Origin: CAZLGM01 sp964623625
Lineage (GTDB): Bacteria; Desulfobacterota; Desulfobulbia; Desulfobulbales; Desulfocapsaceae
Length of the DNA stretch: 5,989 nucleotides
Reading direction: 5' to 3'
Assembly (NCBI GenBank): GCA_964623625.1
Contig: CAZUUJ010000104.1
Span: 1-5,989, forward strand
Part shown: positions 1 through 5,867 of the stretch, piece after piece
Position numbering within the stretch: position 1 is the stretch's first letter
Layout of the letters: the number at the start of each line of letters is the position of its first letter
Position numbers and translations under genes: made by a program
The notes under the pieces: model-generated
What the model was told of the DNA's origin: nothing
The model's input: only the letters and a program-made list of their open reading frames with translations
Databases searched by the model: none

Positions 1-125
1 ATAATCGAATTTCTAATTCTACTCGGTTGTCGTATGGAAATACAAGACGTTTTCCATGTTCTACGTCGGTTTTCGGTTGATAATTGAAAGCTTCCCACTA
101 GGGGTAATAATTGGGTTAACCTGTG
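1..125. other. Downstream flank of the moeA operon, no gene seen
   Basis: This AT-rich 125-bp stretch follows the last gene of the leftward operon, and I see no coding region in it. It contains an inverted repeat, ATGGAAA at 34-40 and TTTCCAT at 51-57 (7-bp arms, 10-nt loop), with no clear T-tract in the leftward direction, so it is not a convincing intrinsic terminator. The hexamer TCGGTT occurs three times (23-28, 66-71, 73-78). The operon's real transcript end may lie outside the window. Confidence 0.5.
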
Positions 126-713
126 TTAATTACTTGAAATAGTAAGAAGAATAGTATCCTTCCTGTTGAGAAGTAAATGAAGATCCTCAAAGCTGATCAG
201 GTCTCCATTAACTCTTATCTCAGCAATTTGCTTAAGCAGATGTTTTCGGTAACTGAAGAAGTATTGAACTGTGGAAGCCTTCATTACACACCCTTCATGC
301 AGAAGCTGTGCACCTTTTTCCAGCGCAATCATGTTGAACAGTTTTAACCGGACCTGAATGGTCTTTTCCGCGGATTCAGCCTCTTTGGTTATTGGAGCAG
401 TACGCAAAGCAGCATGGACACTGTTTTTTCTGAAAATCGCTCCGGCTAGACCCGGCATAGCAGCGGAAATGGCTAGAACGGTACCGCTGGAAGTGAGTGG
501 TTGTGACAGACTGTCGGCTGGTAGGCCATCGATGAAAATGGTTTCCACTCTGCTTTGAACATATTCCTGGTTAAAACCGGGCAGGGAAGTGAGAAATTCA
601 CCGATTTGTGTGTTGCAGGGAACATCGATGAAGATTCCCCCTTGCAGGAGGGTGGTGAACGGCGCAGTAATCTTCGTAGAAACGGTTAATGCAATGTGTG
701 GTGGGAGTTTCAT
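126..713 (-). CDS. Uncharacterised protein with two beta-grasp (MoaD/ThiS-like) halves, Moco-operon associated
   Basis: This 195-residue protein is probably cytoplasmic; there is no signal peptide or membrane helix. It matches no named family I can state with certainty. Two halves share a plan of strand, helix, strand ending in a hydrophobic IDG/VNG turn, then a final strand. In the first half (about 24-90) the strand GGIFIDVP is followed by helix IGEFLTSL, then VETIFIDGLPAD (57-67), then SGTVLAISAAMPGLAGA (76-92). In the second half (about 133-193) helix TVQYFFSYRKHLL precedes IAEIRVNGDLIS (163-174), then DTILLTIS. This resembles the C-terminal half of MoaD/ThiS sulfur carriers, with MPGLAGA where MoaD has its terminal GG. 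Here the chain continues beyond it, so classical thiocarboxylation at that point is not possible without cleavage. The start overlaps the upstream stop as ATGA (710-713), and no Shine-Dalgarno is visible, so translation is probably coupled. The operon position suggests a cofactor role, which is inference. Real gene: confident; function: open. Confidence 0.8.
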   Translation of the reverse strand: MKLPPHIALTVSTKITAPFTTLLQGGIFIDVPCNTQIGEFLTSLPGFNQEYVQSRVETIFIDGLPADSLSQPLTSSGTVLAISAAMPGLAGAIFRKNSVHAALRTAPITKEAESAEKTIQVRLKLFNMIALEKGAQLLHEGCVMKASTVQYFFSYRKHLLKQIAEIRVNGDLISFEDLHLLLNRKDTILLTISSN

Positions 714-2665
714 TGTCTGGTGTCGGGATTGTTCTCTTTGGACAGGGTGACTTGTTTACCAGTCTCTCTGGTCGAATAGCCACCAATTGTCTCCACCTGT
801 TTTTTGAAGTCGTTGCTATTAAGGATATTCAGCAGTTGCCGGATCATATCCAGTTCAAGAAATTCGGTTGGAATGATCAAATCATACCGCTCCTCGACAA
901 TTGGAACAAAGTCCAGCTTCAGGGCTCTGGCTGCGCCGAGGATGCCCAGCCCTGCATCCGATTTTTCGCTCAGAACACTGACGGCCACAGCCATGTGGGT
1001 ATACTCTTCATTATCGTAGCCGATTATGGTATCGGGATCGAGTTCGTCCTGTTCAAGCCGATAATCGAACAGTACCCTGGTGCCGGAACCTGCCTGACGA
1101 TTAACAAATGAAATATCACCACCGGCCAGATCTCCAATTGAGAGGATGTTTTTTGGATTGCCGGGAAGCACCATCAGCCCCTGCTGTCTGTGAGCCAGGG
1201 TGATCAGACTGATCTCGCGGTCGGTAATGTACCGGTTGACGGCAACAGTATTATATTCGCCGCTGTCCGGATCAAGCAGGTGGGAACCGGCAATATGGGT
1301 GGTCCCTTCTTTAATCGCCATGATCCCCCCAAGGCTGCCCACATGGGTCGATGCCAGCGGATAGGAAACGGCCTGCTTTTTCAGTTCATTATGAATGAGA
1401 TCCAGGCAGAGGTCATGGCTGCCTGTGCAGAGGATTGTCTTTTTCAACTGTGAAACGGATCTGAGCGGCTCCACCTTGACCTTGTCGTTTTTATTCACCC
1501 CTTCACGTCCCATTGGGATCCGGAGAATGGAATTGGCCCTTGTGAGTGTGGTGATAGCCCCGGCCCCCTTTCTCATGGGGACGGTGACATACCGTTCACC
1601 GATCTTACCGGTGATCATCCGGCGAAACTCCTCCATGCCGCTTCTGGACGGCAGGTTTTTAGCCGAAATGGCAGTGATGGTTTCAATCTTTGGCTCTTCG
1701 ATTCCCTGAAAGGAGTAGAGCAGTGGAACAACAAACTGCTTGAATGAGATGATTGCCGATACCGGAAAACCGGGGTTTCCGATAACCGGTTTGTCGTTAA
1801 TGACACCAAGAATGGTCGGTTTTCCCGGCATGATGGTTACACCATGGACCAGCACTTCACCCAGTTCCTCAATGATCGGCAGGGTGTAATCGGCTGATCC
1901 GGCAGAAGAACCGGCGTTGATGACCACGATATCAGCATCGGAAAAGGCAGCTTCCTGAATACTTGCTTTCAGTGTTTTGTAACTATCCTGAACAACGGGA
2001 GAAATATCAACTTCAGCACCGGACTCCACCGCCATAGCGGCCAGTACAGCGCTGTTTGATTCGATTGTTTTACCGGCCGGAATTTGCTGATTGTCTTTTT
2101 CCAGAAATACCAGTTCCGTCCCGGTAGGCATTATGACAAGACGTGGTTTTTTTTGGACTGCTACAGTTGCCCGACCGCCGGTCAGCAGGGCGGCAAGGTC
2201 GGCGGAACCCAGAATGTGATGGGCTGGGAAGAGCAGCTCGGTAGCCACAATATCCTCACCAACTTTACGCACATTCTGCCATGGGTATACAGCCGATCGT
2301 ATAATCCCATGCTGTCCATCATCACTCAGTAAAATATGCTCGACCATGACCACCGCGTTTTTATCTTCCGGCATGGGAAAACCGGTGTTGATAGGCACCG
2401 CTTGATCTGAGCCGATATCAAGGGTGACAGGCGTTTCATCGGTTGCTCCGAATGTGTCTTCGGCCACAACAGCAAAACCATCCATGGCCGCGCTGTGAAA
2501 CCTGGGCGAGGAAAGCGCTGCTGTGACCGGTTGAGTAGTGACCCGGCCCAGAGCATCACGCGCGTCGAGCAATTCCTCTTCCGTCTCGCTCTCACCAAAC
2601 CTGTCGAAGAGAAGCCTCCGGGCTTCTTCAAGGGTTTGCATGTTGAGATAGATTTTTCGTTTCAT
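710..2665 (-). CDS. moeA: MoeA-type molybdopterin molybdotransferase fused to a C-terminal PBP-like (molybdate-binding-like) domain
   Basis: This 651-residue two-part protein has a MoeA module in residues 1-402. The MoeA N-terminal domains include AAMDGFAV (59-66). The MoCF-type fold at about 174-318 has TGTEL (181-185), NAGSSAGSADY (250-260), PGKPTI (280-285) and GNPGFPVSA (296-304). A MoeA C-terminal domain follows at about 326-402. Residues 408-615 form a periplasmic-binding-protein-like domain, also called LysR-substrate-binding-like in this family. It shows GSHD (415-418), STHVGSLGGI (439-448), AGSHLLD (459-465), NRQAGSGTR (522-530) and ERYDL (592-596). There is no signal peptide, so the binding domain is cytoplasmic. 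Family knowledge: MoeA inserts molybdate into adenylyl-molybdopterin. Inference: the extra domain binds molybdate, tungstate or another small ligand to feed or gate insertion. The canonical TGDEL reads TGTEL, hinting at altered catalysis or specificity. Its start overlaps the upstream moeA stop (ATGA, 2662-2665). GGAGG at 2679-2683 is 13 nt from the start, which is long, so coupling is likely. Confidence 0.93.
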   Translation of the reverse strand: MKRKIYLNMQTLEEARRLLFDRFGESETEEELLDARDALGRVTTQPVTAALSSPRFHSAAMDGFAVVAEDTFGATDETPVTLDIGSDQAVPINTGFPMPEDKNAVVMVEHILLSDDGQHGIIRSAVYPWQNVRKVGEDIVATELLFPAHHILGSADLAALLTGGRATVAVQKKPRLVIMPTGTELVFLEKDNQQIPAGKTIESNSAVLAAMAVESGAEVDISPVVQDSYKTLKASIQEAAFSDADIVVINAGSSAGSADYTLPIIEELGEVLVHGVTIMPGKPTILGVINDKPVIGNPGFPVSAIISFKQFVVPLLYSFQGIEEPKIETITAISAKNLPSRSGMEEFRRMITGKIGERYVTVPMRKGAGAITTLTRANSILRIPMGREGVNKNDKVKVEPLRSVSQLKKTILCTGSHDLCLDLIHNELKKQAVSYPLASTHVGSLGGIMAIKEGTTHIAGSHLLDPDSGEYNTVAVNRYITDREISLITLAHRQQGLMVLPGNPKNILSIGDLAGGDISFVNRQAGSGTRVLFDYRLEQDELDPDTIIGYDNEEYTHMAVAVSVLSEKSDAGLGILGAARALKLDFVPIVEERYDLIIPTEFLELDMIRQLLNILNSNDFKKQVETIGGYSTRETGKQVTLSKENNPDTRQ

Positions 2666-3900
2666 GGGAAAAGTAAAACCTCCGCCTGTTGTCCTTTGTC
2701 AATACCTTCACTGTCCCGCTCTATGACAAGAAGCCCGTCGGCCGCTACCAGAGGTTTGAGCAGGCCTGATTTTCCGTAGATGGGAGAAGCAATGGGAAGC
2801 AGACTACTTTCAGACCGTTTAAGCCGGACCCGGACATACTCTTCCCGGCCAATTGATGAGGGAATCTGCTCACCGGTGAGTACGGGTAAACGTGTCAGTG
2901 TTGAATTTCTATGACCCAGAAATCGATGGAGCAGCGGCCGGACAAAGAGGTAAAAAACAACCATAGCCGAACCGGTATGGCCTGGCAGACCGAAAAGAGC
3001 GCAGTTTCCTTTTATACCTAAGATTGTCGGTTTTCCTGGCCTGATGGCGACCCCATGGGCAAGCAGCTTTGACTCGTCGAGCTCCCTGAAGACGGATAGT
3101 GTAAAATCCCGTTTGCCAACCGAGCTGCCGCCAGAAAGCAGAATCATATCGGCTCCCTCTTCGATGGCTCTTTTGCAGGTATCGAGCATGAGGTCAAAAT
3201 CGTCATGAATGATACCAATTGGCTTGGGGATGCCGCCAGCTTCTAAAACAAGGGTTGTCAGGGTTGTGGAGTTGATATCACGGATTTTTCCAGGAGGTAC
3301 TTCTTCATCTACTCCGACCAGTTCATCACCTGTGCTGATGATGGCCACCCGTGGTTTTTGAAACACCGGGATTTTGGAAATGCCCATGCCTGCCAGAACA
3401 CCTAAATCCTGGGAACGCAGGCGGCTTCCCCGGGGAAGAATCACACTCTCTTTTTCATAATCTTCCCCAGTTTGAATCACGTTCTCGCCTGGGGCCACAG
3501 CCCGAAAAACCTCGATGGTCGACTCGTCTAGAGTATTTGTATATTCGAACATCACCACACTGTCCGATTTGTCAGCCAGCTCACCACCCGTCCATATCCT
3601 GGCGGTCTGACCGGGCGTAAGCGAGATCTCTTTGCCCGAGTCACCCATGGGTATTTCACCAACTATTTCGAGAAAGGCGGGCTCAGTCTCACTGGCACCA
3701 AATGTGTCCCTTGCCCTTACCGAAAACCCGTCCATGGTTGAGCGCGAAAACGGGGGTAGAGCCTCCGGGGCAACGATATCGTCTGCGGTAAAACGATCTA
3801 AACCGTCTGCAAGGGGAATCGTTTCACTTTCCAGCGGAGCAAACTGGTCAAAAAAACGGCCAAACTCTTCGGAACTGATAAGATTAAAGAATTTTTTCAT
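2662..3900 (-). CDS. moeA: Molybdopterin molybdotransferase MoeA
   Basis: At 412 residues this matches the usual length of MoeA (about 400-410). It catalyses insertion of molybdate (or tungstate) into adenylyl-molybdopterin in the cytoplasm. Visible motifs are STMDGFSV (54-61), GED (145-147), TGDELV (190-195), RDIN (207-210), SGGSSVGKRDF (256-266), RPGKPTI (287-293) and GLPGHTGSA (304-312). The acidic residues of the MDG, GED and TGDEL motifs, all implicated in the E. coli enzyme, are present. The usual GLPGNPVSA loop reads GLPGHTGSA, losing the second proline; HV/HT-type variants are, as I recall, seen in related anaerobes. The C-terminal MoeA domain is at about 335-410. No strong Shine-Dalgarno precedes the ATG, but MKKFFNLISSEEF is a normal MoeA beginning. 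It is first in a chain of three overlapping genes, followed by the MoeA-PBP fusion through a 4-bp overlap. Two different MoeAs side by side may split Mo and W use (inference). Confidence 0.95.
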   Translation of the reverse strand: MKKFFNLISSEEFGRFFDQFAPLESETIPLADGLDRFTADDIVAPEALPPFSRSTMDGFSVRARDTFGASETEPAFLEIVGEIPMGDSGKEISLTPGQTARIWTGGELADKSDSVVMFEYTNTLDESTIEVFRAVAPGENVIQTGEDYEKESVILPRGSRLRSQDLGVLAGMGISKIPVFQKPRVAIISTGDELVGVDEEVPPGKIRDINSTTLTTLVLEAGGIPKPIGIIHDDFDLMLDTCKRAIEEGADMILLSGGSSVGKRDFTLSVFRELDESKLLAHGVAIRPGKPTILGIKGNCALFGLPGHTGSAMVVFYLFVRPLLHRFLGHRNSTLTRLPVLTGEQIPSSIGREEYVRVRLKRSESSLLPIASPIYGKSGLLKPLVAADGLLVIERDSEGIDKGQQAEVLLFP

Positions 3901-3975
3901 GAGCTTGTAATGTATCAGTTGCAGAGGTGCGGTTGACTGATTCTAAAGAGCTGGTGAATAGAGAACATTGAATTG

Positions 3976-4047
3976 TGGTCGTTGCAAGGCTCGATGCCCG
4001 TGGCAATCTTTCATGTTTTCGGGTGATACGTTTTGCTCGTAATGACA
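3976..4047. repeat. Degenerate intergenic palindromic repeat (TGTCATTGCGAGC-type)
   Basis: Read on the minus strand, this 72-bp stretch starts TGTCATTACGAGC, contains AGATTGCCACGGGC and ends CTTGCAACGACCA. From memory, this layout matches a dispersed repeat common in Desulfobacterota, Nitrospirota and other genomes, with consensus ends TGTCATTGCGAGC and GCTCGCAATGACA and an internal AGATTGCC. The two ends are imperfect inverted repeats of each other. Most differences between them are transitions (two A.C mismatches, one G.T pair), as expected for an old decaying copy. It lies in the spacer between mobB and moeA, so it would form a hairpin in a read-through transcript. No coding capacity is seen, and mobility would depend on a transposase elsewhere. 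Confidence 0.55.
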
Positions 4048-4064
4048 AAATGAATTTCCGGGGA

Positions 4065-4730
4065 TCAATCTTTTTCGTTGTTTAGAGTAATCCTCAACTC
4101 AATTTCTTTTACGTCGCCAATAAGCTTCAGCGATTGAATAAAACCACTGACTGTTCCAGCCAGGGATTTCTGGATAAATTCTTTTAAAATAATTTTTTTT
4201 CCGTTAACCAGCAGTGAAGTCATTTCCTTTTCAGGAGCCTTGCCGGTCAGAAATCTATTCTCAATAAATGAAGCAATCTTATCAGCTTGATCTGTTGGAA
4301 ATATAAAATCACCGGAAACCTCTTTGAGATCGGTTACAGTTGCAATAACTCTGGAAACATGATCACGCAGCAACTGATCTCTATTCCTGCGCACTTCGAT
4401 CTTGGCGACTTGTTTTGCATGTTTGAATCCTTCCCCGATAACCAGATCCATATCCTTGAAATAGCGATGGGCAAGAGTCGTCAAAGAAAAACCGTCATTG
4501 TCGGTTTGCAGCACCATCTGGTCCGGGGCAACGAACAAGATGGAATCGGCGCCAGCCTTTTTATGCTTGAAGGTATCCGTTCCGGGCGTATCGAATTCGA
4601 TTCCGGTTTCTTTTGAAGATTTGATAACAGCCACCTGGTAGCCGCGACTTTTAAGGAGACGAACAACTTTACTGGCTATGGTCGTTTTTCCACTGTCGTG
4701 CCAGCCGATGAAACTAACAATGGGAGGCAT
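4065..4730 (-). CDS. mobB: Molybdopterin-guanine dinucleotide biosynthesis protein MobB with C-terminal extension
   Basis: This is a cytoplasmic GTP-binding P-loop protein that assists MobA in attaching GMP to Mo-molybdopterin. The chosen start is ATG at 4730 (221 residues), because AGGA at 4738-4741 lies 7 nt upstream and the protein then opens directly with the family's first strand. An in-frame ATG at 4811 would add 27 residues of no family resemblance and has no better ribosome site. Motifs are Walker A GWHDSGKTT (9-17), the DTPGTDT segment (47-53), AGADS (59-63) and DLVIGEGFKHA (95-105). Core MobB ends near residue 162. Residues about 168-221 form an extra domain with LLVNGKKIILKEF, AGTVSGFIQSLK and a final IELRI strand. 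From memory, this tail is also present in MobB proteins of other sulfate reducers; its role is unknown to me. It is leftward, 164 bp upstream of moeA, with no convincing terminator between, so it could be the first gene of the same operon. Confidence 0.92.
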   Translation of the reverse strand: MPPIVSFIGWHDSGKTTIASKVVRLLKSRGYQVAVIKSSKETGIEFDTPGTDTFKHKKAGADSILFVAPDQMVLQTDNDGFSLTTLAHRYFKDMDLVIGEGFKHAKQVAKIEVRRNRDQLLRDHVSRVIATVTDLKEVSGDFIFPTDQADKIASFIENRFLTGKAPEKEMTSLLVNGKKIILKEFIQKSLAGTVSGFIQSLKLIGDVKEIELRITLNNEKD

Positions 4731-4737
4731 GGAGAGT

Positions 4738-4741
4738 TCCT
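4738..4741 (-). promoter_or_regulatory. Ribosome binding site deciding the mobB start
   Basis: AGGA on the minus strand sits 7 nt before the ATG at 4730. It supports that start over the upstream in-frame ATG at 4811. Confidence 0.6.
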
Positions 4742-4813
4742 GGTTGAATGAAAAAGTGTGTAGTTGATATTCACCCCGATTAGACAGGGAAAAACATAGA
4801 AAATACGGCAAAA

Positions 4814-4840
4814 ATCGGAATCAACGATACCTTTTCCGAT
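4814..4840. repeat. Inverted repeat, 7-bp perfect arms
   Basis: ATCGGAA (4814-4820) and TTCCGAT (4834-4840) are perfect inverted copies separated by 13 bp. The arm centres are 20 bp apart, about two helix turns, which suits a dimeric regulator. It lies about 85-110 bp upstream of the mobB start, so an operator is possible. No regulator is identified, and chance occurrence is not excluded. Confidence 0.35.
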
Positions 4841-4875
4841 AGTTTAAAGCAAGTGCGATAAACAGGTATTTCTCA

Positions 4876-4887
4876 TCTCAATTGAGA
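4876..4887. repeat. 12-bp perfect palindrome TCTCAATTGAGA
   Basis: This uninterrupted palindrome is near the middle of the divergent region, roughly 150 bp from each gene start. It could be an operator half-pair for a dimeric transcription factor. The function is unproven. Confidence 0.35.
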
Positions 4888-4991
4888 AGTAATCCTACAG
4901 GCTTTTTTTATTGAGCCGATTTGAGTTGAAAAGTAGATCGTCTGCGGCTACCATGCCTCAACACTTCCGTTCTTCAGGCTGTTAGCTGGCT

Positions 4992-5019
4992 TTGAAAGAT
5001 ATTTTATTGGTTTTACAAC
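4992..5019 (+). promoter_or_regulatory. Candidate sigma-70-type promoter of fdhD
   Basis: TTGAAA (4992-4997, 5 of 6 to TTGACA) and TACAAC (5014-5019, 4 of 6 to TATAAT) are 16 bp apart. Transcription would begin near 5026, leaving a leader of about 18 nt before the fdhD ATG at 5044. Eye-based and weak, because the region is AT-rich. Confidence 0.3.
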
Positions 5020-5043
5020 ATTACAGCAAAACAACTCGAAAAT

Positions 5044-5847
5044 ATGAAAGATAAGCTGACACTTTCCCACTCTACGCTCATCATGACTCCCGAGGGTAGC
5101 CACGAGCAACAGGAGTCGCTGGCGATAGAAACACCATTTACCATCGCCTTAAACGATGTGGATATCGGGATGTCAATGGTCCTGCCGGTTGGACTGGAAG
5201 AGTTTGGGGTCGGGTTTCTCTTTGGCCAGGGCTATATTAAAAAACCGGAAGAAGTCGTTGAAGTGCTTGTCTGTCCCGAGGGTAGAATTGTAGTGTATGC
5301 TGATGTTGATGAGAGGGAAAAAAAAGAGGTCATTATCACTTCAGGCTGCGGCGGCACTGGAAAAATCTCAAAGGAGATGATGGAGGATGCTTTTGAGCCA
5401 TTACAGGAATGCACCCTCACGTTTCCGGAAGTCAGGCAATTCATCCTTGGAGTCCTTCATGCCTCGCCGCTGGGCGGCGAGACCCATTGCGTCCATGGGT
5501 GCGGTATTTGGGCAGAAGGCAAACTCATGGCTTTTTATGAGGATATCGGCCGGCATAACGCCGTGGATAAGGTGCTCGGTGCTGTTTTGCTGGGTAGGGT
5601 GCCGGTACAGGCCGCTGTCTATACAACCGGGCGGATTACTTCCGATATGATCCTTAAATGTGCCCGAATCGGCATTCCCATCGTCATGTCCAGAACCGCT
5701 CCTTCTTCACTGGGACTTGCAATAGCCAGAAGGGCAGGAGTCACCCTGTGCGGTTACTCACGGCCGGAACGTCTCAATGTCTTTAACCGTCCGGACAGGA
5801 TTACTTTACCAGGAGCAGACAATCAAGGAGATGTGGACGCTCCTTGA
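5044..5847 (+). CDS. fdhD: Formate dehydrogenase accessory sulfurtransferase FdhD
   Basis: This 267-residue cytoplasmic protein is close to the usual FdhD length. FdhD takes sulfur from a cysteine desulfurase (IscS in E. coli) and transfers it to the bis-MGD cofactor, which formate dehydrogenase needs for activity. Motifs: IETPFTIALND (28-38), VGFLFGQGYI (56-65), the sulfur-relay loop SGCGGTGK (100-107), GGETHCVHGCGIW (144-156), EDIGRHNAVDK (166-176), TTGRITSDM (194-202), SRTAPSSLGLAIA (216-228) and GYSRPERLNVF (237-247). The usual CxxC of the relay loop reads C102-G-G-T105: the first cysteine is kept and the second is threonine. Extra cysteines at 149 and 153 could compensate (inference). 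The ATG at 5044 has only a weak ribosome site; an internal ATG at 5083 has none better. It is divergent from the mobB-moeA genes and single-gene, as a terminator overlaps its stop. No formate dehydrogenase gene is in the window. Confidence 0.95.
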   Translation: MKDKLTLSHSTLIMTPEGSHEQQESLAIETPFTIALNDVDIGMSMVLPVGLEEFGVGFLFGQGYIKKPEEVVEVLVCPEGRIVVYADVDEREKKEVIITSGCGGTGKISKEMMEDAFEPLQECTLTFPEVRQFILGVLHASPLGGETHCVHGCGIWAEGKLMAFYEDIGRHNAVDKVLGAVLLGRVPVQAAVYTTGRITSDMILKCARIGIPIVMSRTAPSSLGLAIARRAGVTLCGYSRPERLNVFNRPDRITLPGADNQGDVDAP

Positions 5848-5867
5848 TTGTCTGCTTAGTTTTGTTG
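5814..5867 (+). terminator. Intrinsic terminator overlapping the end of fdhD
   Basis: AGCAGACAATCAAGGAG (5814-5830) pairs perfectly over 17 bp with 5840-5856, with a 9-nt loop, and is followed by TAGTTTTGTTG. The fdhD stop codon (5845-5847) lies in the right arm. The T-tract favours the rightward direction. On the opposite strand no T-tract follows, but the hairpin could still slow transcription from the converging gene. Confidence 0.85.

Larger units (their letters stand above)
4731..5043. other. Divergent mobB-fdhD intergenic region
   Basis: These 313 bp, AT-rich compared with the genes, separate leftward mobB from rightward fdhD and must hold both promoters unless transcription enters from outside. 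No tRNA or obvious protein gene is seen. It contains two inverted repeats (4814-4840 and 4876-4887), a candidate fdhD promoter (4992-5019) and three TTGAG motifs (4882-4886, 4911-4915, 4921-4925). I could not recognise a ModE site or a Moco riboswitch by eye. Confidence 0.6.

Noticed and set aside
34..57. Hairpin ATGGAAA...TTTCCAT as operon terminator
   Set aside because: Weak AT-rich 7-bp stem with a 10-nt loop and no T-tract in the leftward direction.
689..1111. Plus-strand open frame of 140 codons
   Set aside because: It lies opposite the PBP-like domain of the MoeA fusion, shows no family motifs and has no ribosome site; it is a shadow frame.
2326..2631. Minus-strand open frame of 101 codons inside the MoeA fusion
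   Set aside because: It is an alternative frame of a gene with clear MoeA motifs, with unnatural composition.
4731..4811. 27-residue N-terminal extension of MobB from ATG at 4811
   Set aside because: MobB proteins begin right at the P-loop strand, and a good ribosome site precedes the ATG at 4730.
4953..4985. 10-codon open frame in the fdhD leader as a possible leader peptide
   Set aside because: No ribosome site, no attenuator-like structure and no telling residue run; it also lies upstream of the candidate fdhD promoter.
4731..5043. Moco riboswitch or ModE operator
   Set aside because: I could not recognise the conserved elements by eye; a covariance-model search would be needed to say more.
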